Shown here: piece by piece, positions 38,904-47,988 of the stretch
Position numbering within the stretch: the first letter of the stretch is position 1
How the letters are laid out: every line of letters starts with the position of its first letter
Source of the DNA: an uncultured Bacteroides sp.
Lineage (GTDB): Bacteria > Bacteroidota > Bacteroidia > Bacteroidales > Bacteroidaceae
Direction of reading: 5' to 3'
NCBI RefSeq assembly: GCF_905207245.1
Contig: NZ_CAJLKP010000010.1
Coordinates: forward strand, 44,845-108,844
DNA: 64,000 nt
The notes under the pieces: model-generated
What the model saw: the letters and a program-made list of their open reading frames with translations, nothing else
Told to the model about the DNA's origin: nothing
The model's database searches: none
Translations under genes and position numbers: made by a program

Positions 38904-39887
38904 TTAGATCGATAATTCGTTAAGGACCCGGATCAGGCTTTTGTCAATAGGCTTGTCCTTTTTGATTGCCTGGACAAAAGGAACATAAACAATCTCGTTG
39001 TTCCGTATGCCTATCATAACATTTCGCTGGCCTTCCATTAAGGCCTGGATTGCGGCTTCACCCAGCCGGCTTGCCAGTATACGGTCATTGGCACTCGGAG
39101 CACCACCCCGTTGCAGATGGCCCAGGATAGAAACCCTGACATCATACCCGGGATATTCCTTCTTTACCCGGTCGGCGTAATATATGGCACCTCCATTCTT
39201 GTTTTCAGGACTTTCGGTCACAATTACGATGCTGCTGTTTTTCGTCTTTCTGAATCCGCGCCCGATGAATGTTTCCAACTGGTCCACGTCCGTCCTGTCC
39301 TCCGGGATGATGGCCGCTTCAGCACCGGAAGCTATTGCGCTGTTTTGTGCCAGGAAGCCCGCATCACGCCCCATCACTTCGACAAAGAAGATACGGTCAT
39401 GGGAGGTTGCCGTGTCCCTGATTTTATCCACGCATTCCACAATGGTGTTCAATGCCGTATCATATCCTATGGTAAAATCGGTACCATATAGGTCATTGTC
39501 AATGGTGCCGGGCAATCCTATGCACGTCACATCATACTCCTCCGCAAAGATACGGGCTCCCGTCAGGGAACCGTCTCCACCGATAATTATCAAAGCATTG
39601 ATGTTCTCTTTCTGTATGACCTTATAAGCTTTCTTGCGTCCTTCGGGAGTGGTGAAAGTCTCGGAGCGAGCTGTTTTCAGTATGGTGCCTCCCCTCTGGA
39701 TAATGCTACTTACATCTTCCGTCGTGAGTTCTTTCACTTCACCGGCAATCAGCCCCTCGTAACCTCTATAAATTCCTTTCACTTTAAATCCGTTAAAAAT
39801 GGCGGCGCGGGTCACGGCACGGATAGCCGCGTTCATTCCTGAAGCATCCCCTCCGGAAGTCAGAATTCCAATATACTTGTTATCCAT
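38904..39887 (-). CDS. pfkA: ATP-dependent 6-phosphofructokinase
   Basis: A 327-residue PfkA. It has the nucleotide-binding [10 protein letters not shown] (Ser where Pro is usual), R-G-Y-E-G-L, G-G-D-G-S (the Gly-Ser pair typical of ATP rather than pyrophosphate users), catalytic G-T-I-D-N-D, and [12 protein letters not shown]. It phosphorylates fructose-6-phosphate in the cytosol. It starts 25 bp after the sigma-factor remnant. The class I aldolase that uses its product is encoded upstream in the run. Confidence 0.95.
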
Positions 39888-39912
39888 AATTTGTTTTTTA
39901 TATTTTAATTAA

Positions 39913-40408
39913 TCAGGCAAAATTAGAAAGCAACTGTTTTAGCCTTTTTCTGCTATAAAAGATACGGCTTTTTATCGTACTCAGTGACACTCCTATCTTT
40001 GCGGCTATTTCCCGATATTTGACTCCGGTACAACATAAAAACGACATAATGTGCTTTAGGCAATGTTTTAAGGGCTTCCCTTATCTCTTTTGCATCATGC
40101 CCGTTATCCACGAAAATGAAAGAGTCGTCCCTTAACAGGAAATGATATTCAGGTTCTGATAATACATATAAATTCCCTCGTATTTTCTTTGTCCGGCAAT
40201 TATTGATAAATGCATTGCGCATGATGGTATACATCCAGCCTTTAAAATTCGTACCGGAATCAAACTTATCCTTATTATCCAACGTCCTCAACATTGTTTC
40301 CTGCAACAAGTTTTCTGCTTCATCCTTGTCAGCAGTCAGTTTATATGCAAAACAATGCAGTTCATTCTGAAGGGCTACCAGCGCTTTATCGAAATCAAAT
40401 CCTCTCAT
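39913..40408 (-). pseudogene. ECF-type RNA polymerase sigma factor, frameshifted before region 4
   Basis: Region 2 is intact (F-A-Y-K-L-T-A-D-K-D-E-A-E-N-L-L-Q-E-T; F-K-G-W-M-Y-T-I-M-R-N-A-F-I-N). After L-P-K-A-H-Y-V-V-F-M-L the frame shifts by one base near 40029-40036 and runs out at 39953. Region 4 is encoded in the other frame (Y-R-E-I-A-A-K-I-G-V-S-L-S-T-I-K-S-R), ending at 39913. The ATG at 40406-40408 is preferred; an upstream ATG at 40445 would add 13 unlikely residues. As read, the product lacks promoter -35 recognition. It may be a true mutation or a base error. Confidence 0.82.
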
Positions 40409-40493
40409 TATATTTATTTTGGAATTCAAATATCCGGGTGAAGGCATTCCCTGATAATAAGAAATGCCTTCTGTAGAGTCTCATCAAGATATC

Positions 40494-40922
40494 TTATTTG
40501 ACATCAATAGTTTTGGTGGTTTCCTGAACCTTCTTATCTACGACTTTGGGAATATCGATAAACAGGACCCCGTGTTCCACTTTGGCCGAAATTTTATCTT
40601 TTTCCACATTATCCGGCAGCAGGATACTCTGCTGGAATCGGGAATAGGAGAATTCACGGCGCAAGTATTTTCCGTCTTTCTTCTCCTCCTTTTTCTCGTC
40701 CTTTTTTTCCATGCAGATTACCAGATTGTTGCTTTCATCCACACTTACCTTAAAATCATTCTTGGTCATTCCCGGAGCTGCCAGTTCTACCTTGTAGTCC
40801 TTTTCATTCTCAATCACATTGATGGCTGGAGCCGTAGCGTTTGCTCTTGCCATCCATTCATTGTCAAAGAAATCGTTAAAAATACTCGGTAACCAATTCT
40901 GGTTTGTTTTTACAGGTACCAT
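40494..40922 (-). CDS. Hsp20 small heat-shock protein
   Basis: A 142-residue alpha-crystallin-domain chaperone. The N-terminal W-L-P-S-I-F-N-D-F-F region is typical. The core runs from about residue 35, with D-Y-K-V-E-L-A-A-P-G, and ends with the H-G-V-L-F-I-D-I-P-K motif. It holds unfolding proteins in the cytosol. A strong Shine-Dalgarno (AGGAGG, complement of 40928-40933) lies 5 nt before the ATG, which is rare in Bacteroides and suggests high translation. A weak terminator separates it from gpmA. Confidence 0.93.
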   Translation of the reverse strand: MVPVKTNQNWLPSIFNDFFDNEWMARANATAPAINVIENEKDYKVELAAPGMTKNDFKVSVDESNNLVICMEKKDEKKEEKKDGKYLRREFSYSRFQQSILLPDNVEKDKISAKVEHGVLFIDIPKVVDKKVQETTKTIDVK

Positions 40923-40958
40923 TTTTACCTCCTCTTTAAAAGTTAATAATTAAAACTT

Positions 40959-40987
40959 AAAAAAAAGCATCTGCTTGATAGACAGAT
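40959..40987 (-). terminator. Weak terminator or attenuator after gpmA
   Basis: On the minus strand a 5-6 bp stem (40983-40987 with 40969-40973) is followed by T8 (complement of 40959-40966), directly after the gpmA stop and before hsp20. Read-through or a separate hsp20 promoter would be needed for downstream genes. Confidence 0.5.
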
Positions 40988-40989
40988 TT

Positions 40990-41739
40990 TTATTTTTTAG
41001 CCATCCCTTGTTTGGCCACAGCTTCTGCCCGTTTCCGTATCTCTTCCGGGTTTCCAAGGTAGTAGTCCTTGACAAGAACCAGCCTGTCGTCAAATTCAAA
41101 GACATAAGGAACTGCCGTAGGCAGGTTCAGGTTGGAAATATCCGTATCGGAAATTCCTTTGAGATGCTTGATGATTCCGCGCAGGCTGTTACCATGGGCG
41201 ACTACCAGCAGGCTGTCCTTATACATCAATGCGGGAAAGATGATGCATTTCCAGTAAGGCATGACACGCCCAATAGTATCTTTCAGGGATTCCGTACGGG
41301 GAAGTTCGCTATCTGGTACACCGGCATAGCGGATATCCATGCCCGGATTACGGGGATCATCTTTGCCTACCGGAGCGGGAGCCACGTCATAGCTTCTTCG
41401 CCAGATGTGTACTTGTTCTTCACCATATTGGACCGCTGTTTCACTCTTATTCAGTCCCTGAAGCATGCCGTAATGCTTCTCGTTCAGCCGCCAGGTCTTT
41501 TCAACCGGAATCCAGTCTTTATCCAGCCGGTCCAAGACACAGTTCAACGTTTTTACGGCACGTTTCAAGTAAGAAGTGTAAGCTGCCTCAAAAGAAAATC
41601 CAGCCTCCCGTAATGCATCGCCTGCCTTGCAGGCTTCTTCAACTCCTTTCTCGCTTAAATCCACGTCCGTCCATCCAGTAAAACGGTTTTCTTTGTTCCA
41701 TAGACTTTCGCCATGACGTAATAACACTATTCTTTTCAT
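40990..41739 (-). CDS. gpmA: 2,3-bisphosphoglycerate-dependent phosphoglycerate mutase
   Basis: A 249-residue cytosolic enzyme interconverting 3- and 2-phosphoglycerate. It has the histidine-phosphatase motif L-R-H-G-E-S-L-W-N and R-F-T-G-W, and the second active-site His in V-V-A-H-G-N-S-L-R. The ATG at 41737-41739 is chosen because it opens on [11 protein letters not shown] and a purine-rich stretch lies just upstream. An ATG at 41758 would overlap the aldolase stop. It lies 13 bp after the aldolase gene, so the two are co-transcribed. Confidence 0.94.
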
Positions 41740-41752
41740 GGATACTTCTTCT

Positions 41753-42802
41753 TTATGCAATGGTTATTGAAGAATCCAGATATACGTCCTGAATGGTGTT
41801 CAGAAGTTGAATTCCGTCTTTCATCGGTTTCTGGAAAGCCTTACGACCGCTGATCAGCCCCATACCACCTGCACGCTTATTTACTACTGCCGTTACGACA
41901 GCATCATGCAGGTCGGATTCCCCATGGGATTCACCGCCCGAGTTAATCAATCCGACACGTCCCATATAGCCATTCGCCACCTGATAACGGCAAAGGTCTA
42001 TCGGATGGTCAGTGGTCAGTTCCGAATACATACACTCGTTTGTCTTTCCGAATCCGATAGCCTTGAAACCGCCGTTATTGGATGGGAGCTTCTGCTTCAC
42101 GATATCGGCTTTAATGGTAACCCCGATATGGTTGGCTTGTCCTGTCAAGTCGGCAGCGGCATGATAGTCGGTACCATCCTTTTTGAAGCTGCTGTTTCTC
42201 AAATAGCACCACAGAATAGTAGCCATTCCCAGTTCGTGGGCATATTCAAAAGCCTGTGACACTTCCACTATCTGGCGGCGGCTTTGTTCCGAACCGAAAT
42301 AAATGGTAGCACCGACAGCTACGGCTCCCATGTTCCATGCCTCTTTCACCGTACCGAACATTACCTGGTCGTAGCTGTTCGGATAAGTCAGCAACTCATT
42401 ATGGTTCAGCTTGACGATAAAAGGTATCTTGTGTGCATATTTGCGTGCCACGGCGCCCAACACACCGAATGTGGATGCCACGGCATTACACCCTCCTTCA
42501 ATGGCCAGCTTTATGATGTTTTCGGGATCGAAATAAAGCGGATTGGGGGCGAAAGACGCTCCTGCAGAATGTTCTATGCCCTGGTCTACAGGCAGAATGG
42601 ATACATAGCCCGTATTGGCCAGACGTCCATGTCCGTATAAAGCCTGCAAACTTTCCAATGTACGGATATTCCTGTCGGAATTCATCCATACCTTATCTAT
42701 CATATCCGGTCCCGGAATATGGATAAGTTGTTTGTCTATCGTCTTACATGTATGGTTCAGGTAGTACTCAGCCTTTCCTCCCAATAAATCTACTATTTTC
42801 AT
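41753..42802 (-). CDS. fbaB: Class I fructose-bisphosphate aldolase (DhnA/FbaB type)
   Basis: A 349-residue cytosolic aldolase of the archaeal/FbaB type, which uses a Schiff-base lysine and no metal. Conserved stretches are [30 protein letters not shown], the lysine region G-V-T-I-K-A-D and N-S-G-G-E. It splits fructose-1,6-bisphosphate to dihydroxyacetone phosphate and glyceraldehyde-3-phosphate. Dihydroxyacetone phosphate is the substrate of the MgsA encoded at the operon end. Confidence 0.95.
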
Positions 42803-42830
42803 TTTATTTATTTTTATTGATTATTCTGGT

Positions 42831-43313
42831 TTATGACTCCCGTTCACCCAGTTTTGCATCCATAAAAAGGATAGCACAGTCTCCGGCTTTCCTCAGATGA
42901 CTAACAATATTGAGTACATTCGCTTCATCTTCTACTTGCTCACGAACAAATTGCCACAAGAAGTCCTGAGTGGCATTGTCTTTCTCTTCGGATGCTACCT
43001 GTACCAACTCATCAATCAGTTTGGAAACATGTTTTTCATGCTCCAAAGCATGCTCGAATACTTCAACAGGGTTACCCCAACCTTGTGGAACCACATCGAC
43101 CTTGTCTACTTTCGGGGTTGCCTCACGCTTAATCATGTACCCGGCAATGGCATATGCATGCCCGGTCTCTTCTGCAGACTGTTTCTGCATCCAGCGAGCC
43201 ATTCCGGAAAAGCCCTCTCTTTCCAGATAAAAAGACATTGATAAATACAGGTTGGCAGACCATAATTCTGCTGTGATTTGCTCATTCAGAGCATTTTGCA
43301 ATTTTTCAGTCAT
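42831..43313 (-). CDS. ftnA: Ferritin (bacterial non-haem)
   Basis: A 160-residue ferritin with a complete ferroxidase centre by alignment to E. coli FtnA: Glu16 (T-A-E-L-W), Glu49 and His52 (E-E-T-G-H-A), Glu93 (E-H-E), Gln126 and Glu130 (R-E-Q-V-E-D-E). It oxidises and stores iron as a 24-subunit shell in the cytosol. It lies 28 bp upstream of the aldolase gene in the same run. A degenerate paralog is encoded two genes away. Confidence 0.95.
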   Translation of the reverse strand: MTEKLQNALNEQITAELWSANLYLSMSFYLEREGFSGMARWMQKQSAEETGHAYAIAGYMIKREATPKVDKVDVVPQGWGNPVEVFEHALEHEKHVSKLIDELVQVASEEKDNATQDFLWQFVREQVEDEANVLNIVSHLRKAGDCAILFMDAKLGERES

Positions 43314-43363
43314 GATGAATCAAACTTTTAATGTTAATAATAAATCCAAATTATCTCTCTTCT

Positions 43364-44011
43364 TTAAGAACAAGCATGGGCTTGTTTCAAGATTTCAATT
43401 AATACCGGACGTATCCCGCTGATAAAACATTCCACGGCGATCACCATTAGAATAAGTCCCATCAGTCTCATCATCACATTGTTTCCCGTCTCTCCCAAGA
43501 TTTTTAAAAGCTGGGTGGACGCGCACAGAATAAAGAAGGAAAGAATGCAGACCAAAGCGATTACGCCAAGCAATACTATTTTGAAAGTATATTCCGAAGC
43601 ATCTTCCATCAATGTTATTCCACTGGAAATCGCTCCCGGACCGCATAACATCGGAATGGCAAGAGGTGTGATGGTTATATCTTTGGAATATTCTTTTCGT
43701 TCAGTTTCATTCAGTTTCACATGGGTAAAATGTGCCTGCAACATATCATATCCGATTTTAAAGATGATGATACCTCCCACAATCCGGAATCCGTTTGTTG
43801 AGATGCCGAAAAAATGAAACAGAAACCTGCCCGATAATGTAAAAAGGACTAATATGATAAATGCAATGGTACATGCTTTCAAGGCGATATATCTGCGTTC
43901 TTTCGTATCCATTCCATCAGTCATTTGCAGGAATACCGGCATCACTCCAAGAGGGTCCATCAAGGTGAATAGCGAAGTGAAACACAATGTTAAATATACA
44001 AATATATCCAT
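43364..44011 (-). CDS. MarC-family integral membrane protein (UPF0056)
   Basis: About 215 residues with six predicted membrane helices, starting MDIFVYLTLCFTSLFTLMDPLG. Family marks are D-P-L-G-V-M-P-V-F, G-I-S-T-N-G-F-R-I-V-G-G-I and A-I-P-M-L-C-G-P-G-A-I. The function of MarC proteins is unknown. The start is placed at the ATG 44009-44011, since residues encoded upstream would disturb the first helix. It lies between the two ferritin-type genes. Confidence 0.88.
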   Translation of the reverse strand: MDIFVYLTLCFTSLFTLMDPLGVMPVFLQMTDGMDTKERRYIALKACTIAFIILVLFTLSGRFLFHFFGISTNGFRIVGGIIIFKIGYDMLQAHFTHVKLNETERKEYSKDITITPLAIPMLCGPGAISSGITLMEDASEYTFKIVLLGVIALVCILSFFILCASTQLLKILGETGNNVMMRLMGLILMVIAVECFISGIRPVLIEILKQAHACS

Positions 44012-44113
44012 GATGACATATAGTTTATTATCGATTATTATATCGCAAAAAACATACCAGATAGCATTCTGCAATATTAAATTTTGCATAACATCAATCT
44101 TAAATCCATACCG

Positions 44114-44566
44114 TCAAAAATAAGGTAGTTTCCGTTCGTTTTCCTTGGCGAGGATACGTAACAATTCCATAAATGCCGTACTTACATATATACGGTCTGC
44201 ATACAGCCCGCTGATGAAAGAATGGAAGGACATGCTTACATTCCAGCATAATATGAGAAATGTGTTTACCTGACGTGATATGTACTGCTCATGTTCAAGC
44301 AATTCATTCAAGGCATTCAATGGCGTTGTCCATTCATGTGTATCCCGTTTCATTTCATTGATTACAACACATCCTCCATCATGGCATATCCGATTCATCA
44401 TCTGATAAACCTTGTTCATATTGTCCTGTGCTTGGGAGTTCAGCCAGGAGCTAAGTATTGGAAGCCGTTCATCTTCAAAATAAACCTGCAATGACAGGTA
44501 TAAACCGGTTGACCATATTTCTGTATTGATCAACTCATTCATGGCGTTTTCTATTCGTTTATCCAT
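44114..44566 (-). CDS. Ferritin-like protein lacking ferroxidase ligands
   Basis: About 150 residues, start at the ATG 44564-44566 (or six bases upstream). It aligns along its length with the ftnA product (N-E-L-I-N-T-E-I-W-S-T-G-L-Y-L-S; L-N-A-L-N-E-L-L-E-H-E-Q). Glu16 and Glu93 equivalents are kept. Glu49 is replaced by Asn, His52 by Lys, and the Gln126/Glu130 region by Y-A-D-R-I. It should therefore not oxidise iron in the usual way. It may be a structural or regulatory subunit, or a DNA-binding ferritin relative. It is the first gene of the 12-gene run. Confidence 0.75.
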   Translation of the reverse strand: MDKRIENAMNELINTEIWSTGLYLSLQVYFEDERLPILSSWLNSQAQDNMNKVYQMMNRICHDGGCVVINEMKRDTHEWTTPLNALNELLEHEQYISRQVNTFLILCWNVSMSFHSFISGLYADRIYVSTAFMELLRILAKENERKLPYF

Positions 44567-44625
44567 TATCACTCTGAATATTGAAAATCCATTACTAATA
44601 TCATGTGTTATTCTCAGTATATAAA

Positions 44626-44663
44626 AATTCCATTCGATTGTGGGTAACCCATAAAACGGAATT
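44626..44663. promoter_or_regulatory. Nested inverted repeat upstream of the 12-gene run
   Basis: TGGGTAACCCA (44641-44651) is an inverted repeat with a one-base centre, flanked by AATTCC (44626) and GGAATT (44658-44663). It lies about 65-100 bp upstream of the first gene, a suitable place for an operator. No clear TAnnTTTG box was found on the minus strand here. Confidence 0.4.
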
Positions 44664-44727
44664 CTTAAACGAGGCTTAAATAATAGGATAACTTATCGGC
44701 GTAGACAAATTGTCATAAAAAATAGCA

Positions 44728-44937
44728 CTATGATGTCTTTTTGTCTTGCCTCCCTTGCAGAATATCCAATAAGACATCCAGTTCTCTTTCTATTCCTTCA
44801 ATCTTATCGGAAATACAGTCCAAAGTATTATGGTGCAGACTAGCTTTACACTCCTGCAACTCTCTTGACAGAGAAAGTATCTGTAACCAAAGTTCTTCCT
44901 CTATGTGATAGGGGGAGTTACTATTATCTAGTACCAT
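44728..44937 (-). CDS. Small hypothetical coiled-coil protein
   Basis: About 69 residues starting MVLDNSNSPYHIEEELW. The rest is a charged heptad-like helix (L-W-L-Q-I-L-S-L-S-R-E-L-Q-E-C, then I-E-G-I-E-R-E-L-D-V-L-L-D-I-L). It is not recognised. It lies 160 bp upstream of the ferritin-like gene on the same strand. Confidence 0.45.
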   Translation of the reverse strand: MVLDNSNSPYHIEEELWLQILSLSRELQECKASLHHNTLDCISDKIEGIERELDVLLDILQGRQDKKTS

Positions 44938-46315
44938 AGCAGGAGAAGGCAGAAAAGTGCTTTGGCATGTAATTTGTATGATAATGAACGGTATGTTCCG
45001 AAAGAGACAGGAATGGAAATGAAAGGATAGAATATTCCACAAAAGACAGTAACAAACAAAGGGGGAAAGTCGTTGGAGACAGTTGTCTCGCTTTTAAAAC
45101 AAGTTGCTTTCATAATGTTTATTATAAGCCAACCCTGTTCCCTGGAGTTGTGTTTATATAAAGTTAAGCGTGGGAACTTTGGTATTACCGTTCAGAAGTA
45201 TCCCCATACTCAACAACATATAATACACAAAGCCCCACGCCTATATATAACAAAAATCCATATAGATAGAACGTGGAGCGTCCAATGTATTATCCAATTG
45301 TTGTTTCGAAATTGGGGATTTCCTGAACTTGGATAATGCCTTAACGCTTTACTATAAATCTTCTATTTTCAAAAGACTAATACAAATGTAATAAAAGAAA
45401 TGAATTCTTTGAAAGGAAATATCTCTTTTTTTTAAGGGGTGGCTTAATTTTTCTTTATTTAAAGTCTTAGAATTACTGCCCACCAAAGCCCGTCACGAAT
45501 GTTTTGAAATCCTCAAGCTGTACATTAAGCTCTATATAGTATAGCAGAATAGCAGAAAAACAGACCATGATACCGCAGGTATATAGGTCATAACCCACTC
45601 TTCCGTAAGTATCTTATCTATTTGACAATAATAAAAATGTAAAGGAGGATAATGACATGGACAATATTCGTATCCCAATACATATAGGTTAACATATAAG
45701 GGAGAATGGTCACGGAGTCCACAAACCATAGAATGAAAAAATATATTTCCATCGTGTACGGTTTATGTCTCTATCCGGATATTTGACCGGTGCCGCAAAT
45801 GCGCAATGCATACTCCACAAAAAAACACCAGGGAGGAAAAATAAGTCATACTGAATAACGCCTGTCTGTAATGGGCCATGGATACAAATGAACTACAGAT
45901 AATAGCTGCAATAGATATAACGATACAAGCACAAAATAATGTACGAACGTGTCCATCAGTTGCATTTGGATGAAACAGTACCACTTTATGCAATGTTTGG
46001 TTAGATTGAGTCTGAACATAGGACCTTAAAAATTAGACGGATATAAATTTACTAAAAATCTGTGGAAAAGAGGAATAGAAAGGCGGAAATGTTTTTAAAA
46101 CGGCTATGAATAAAGCGTTTGTGAGGACAAATGAGGACAAAGGCATAAAACGAGGTAACGCAAAAAAAGTAAATTTATGAAGTAGAAAGGTTGCTAAATC
46201 ATTACCCCGTGAAAGGTGGTTTTTGATACTCCGTGCTGAATTTTTCTCCGTATGGCTTCGGTTGGTTTACAAGGCATAACTCATTGATACTTAATTTTAA
46301 ACTTAAAAAACGAGT
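44938..46315. other. Gene-poor region upstream of the integrase relic
   Basis: About 1.4 kb with no strongly supported gene. One small minus-strand membrane frame (45763-45993) is listed separately. The final 200 bp (46140-46315) look like the leader of the decayed integrase and contain AAAACGAGGTAACG at 46147-46160, also present at 29817-29830. Confidence 0.55.
45763..45993 (-). CDS. Possible small membrane protein
   Basis: A 76-codon frame with two hydrophobic segments (about residues 19-40 and 46-64) and a basic tail (H-L-R-H-R-S-N). It is not recognised, has no neighbours in an operon and no visible ribosome site. It could be chance. Confidence 0.25.
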   Translation of the reverse strand: MHKVVLFHPNATDGHVRTLFCACIVISIAAIICSSFVSMAHYRQALFSMTYFSSLVFFCGVCIAHLRHRSNIRIET

Positions 46316-47340
46316 ATGGCAAGAAGTACATTCAAAGTGCTGTTCTACGTGAACGGCAACAAGGAGAAAAACGATATTGTCCGCATCATAGGACGGGTAA
46401 CGATTAACGGGATTGTGACGCAGTTCAGCTATAAGTAGAGTATCCCGAAAACGCTTTGGGACGTGAAAGGGAACAGGGCGAAAGGCAAGAGTGCGGAAGT
46501 ACGTGATATCAACCTTGCCCTTGACAACATCAAGGCTCAAATCATCAAGCACTACCTGCGTATATTCGACCGTGAAGCGTTCGTGACGGCTGAAATGGTG
46601 AGCAATGCTTATCAGGGTATCGGCAGTGAGTATGAGACACTGCTCAAAGCGTCCGGACGTGAGAACGAAGTATTCAAGAAGCGTGTCGGAAAAGACAGGG
46701 TAATGGCAACCACCGTTCACGGGTGGTGGCAAGAAACCATGTGGCAGCGTTCATCAAGTCTTTTTACAGACGGACGGATATGTTCATGCTGGAGATTAAG
46801 CCCGACTTCATCAAGGGGTTTGCAGCCTACCTATCAACGAAAGCGGGACTTCACAACGGGACGATATGGGAAAAATGCATGTGGCTGAAAGGCGTTGTCA
46901 TGTGTGTGCACTTTAACGGACTAATACCGAAAAAAACGTTTGCCCAATTCCACATCAGCCCTAATGTGACGGAACGTGAGTTCCTGACGGAAGATGAACT
47001 GAAAACGTTGATGACGCACGAGTTGGGGATGTCCAACTGTTCTATATTCGTGACATTTTTGTTTTCGCCAGCTTCACTGCCCTCTCTTTCGTGGACATCA
47101 AGGAACTAACCAATAGCAACATCGTAGAAGTGAATGGTGAGAAGTGGATATTGTCCAAACGGTACAAGACAAAAGTGCCGTTCCAAGTGAAACTGTTGGA
47201 TACTCCTTTGCAGATTATCGAGCGTTACCGACCCTGTCAGGAAGACAATCTCATATTCCCTAATCTCAACTACTGGTCTATCTGCAAATCTCTGAAAAAG
47301 GGGATGAAAGAGTGCGGATAACAAAGGATATTTCATTTCA
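46316..47340 (+). pseudogene. Decayed tyrosine recombinase (integrase)
   Basis: Segments in several frames rebuild a Bacteroides integrase: N-terminal M-A-R-S-T-F-K-V-L-F-Y-V-N-G-N-K, the arm/SAM-like part (N-H-V-A-A-F-I-K-S-F-Y-R-R-T-D-M-F-M-L-E-I), and the start of the catalytic domain (L-T-E-D-E-L-K-T-L-M; S-F-V-D-I-K-E-L). Damage is a TAG at 46436-46438, frameshifts near 46715-46740, 47042 and 47318, and loss of the C-terminus. The H-x-x-R and Tyr boxes are missing, so it cannot be active. Confidence 0.88.
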
Positions 47341-47406
47341 GTATTAAAACTATTAAACGGGCGTAATTTAATTCGACAGAAAATCCGGCTTCTGACAGCC
47401 ATTTTT

Positions 47407-47946
47407 TCACTTCATTCCGAGAGTTTGCAGTTTGACTGCCATAAACAGCAATATTTCAGCATGGGGACATAGTTTGCGGATATTATCCACACTTTGTGCT
47501 GTTCCGCTTCCTCCATGTGTACAGAATGGGAGTATCTTTTTCCCGGACAAATCATAACCGGACAGGAAACTTTTTACAGGAGAAGACAGAAGACCACCCC
47601 AAATAGGACTACCGATAATCAATGTATCATAATCATCCATATTCTCTACTTTTGTACGCAGAGCTGGAAGAATATGATTGTCTCTTTCATTTTTGAAACG
47701 GTCAACCACTTCATTATATTCATCAGAATAGGGTTCTTCCGGTTCAATCTCCACCATGTCGCATCCAATAAGTTCATGGATAATGTTGGCTACAGTTTGC
47801 GTATGTCCGCTCCATGAGAAATAGACTATCAATGTTTTCCCCGGCTCTGAGTGAGGCAACGAATCTATCTTATCTTCAACAGCCGGAGTGTTGCTGCACG
47901 AAAGGAAGGTTAAGAGCAGCATTGCCAATAAGCACTTCAGTTTCAT
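47407..47946 (-). CDS. Flavodoxin-like lipoprotein
   Basis: A 179-residue protein with lipobox LSC (Cys17) and then a flavodoxin-type domain: L-I-V-Y-F-S-W-S-G-H-T-Q-T-V-A (FMN phosphate loop) and G-S-P-I-W-G-G (isoalloxazine loop). The C-terminus is slightly shorter than usual and ends ...F-M-A-V-K-L-Q-T-L-G. It should bind FMN outside the cytosol and carry electrons. It is the last of a three-gene operon with an alpha/beta hydrolase and an aldo/keto reductase. Confidence 0.87.
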   Translation of the reverse strand: MKLKCLLAMLLLTFLSCSNTPAVEDKIDSLPHSEPGKTLIVYFSWSGHTQTVANIIHELIGCDMVEIEPEEPYSDEYNEVVDRFKNERDNHILPALRTKVENMDDYDTLIIGSPIWGGLLSSPVKSFLSGYDLSGKKILPFCTHGGSGTAQSVDNIRKLCPHAEILLFMAVKLQTLGMK

Positions 47947-47988
47947 AACTATTTTTATTTAGGTTTTGGGGTTATCCTCTGTTAATTT

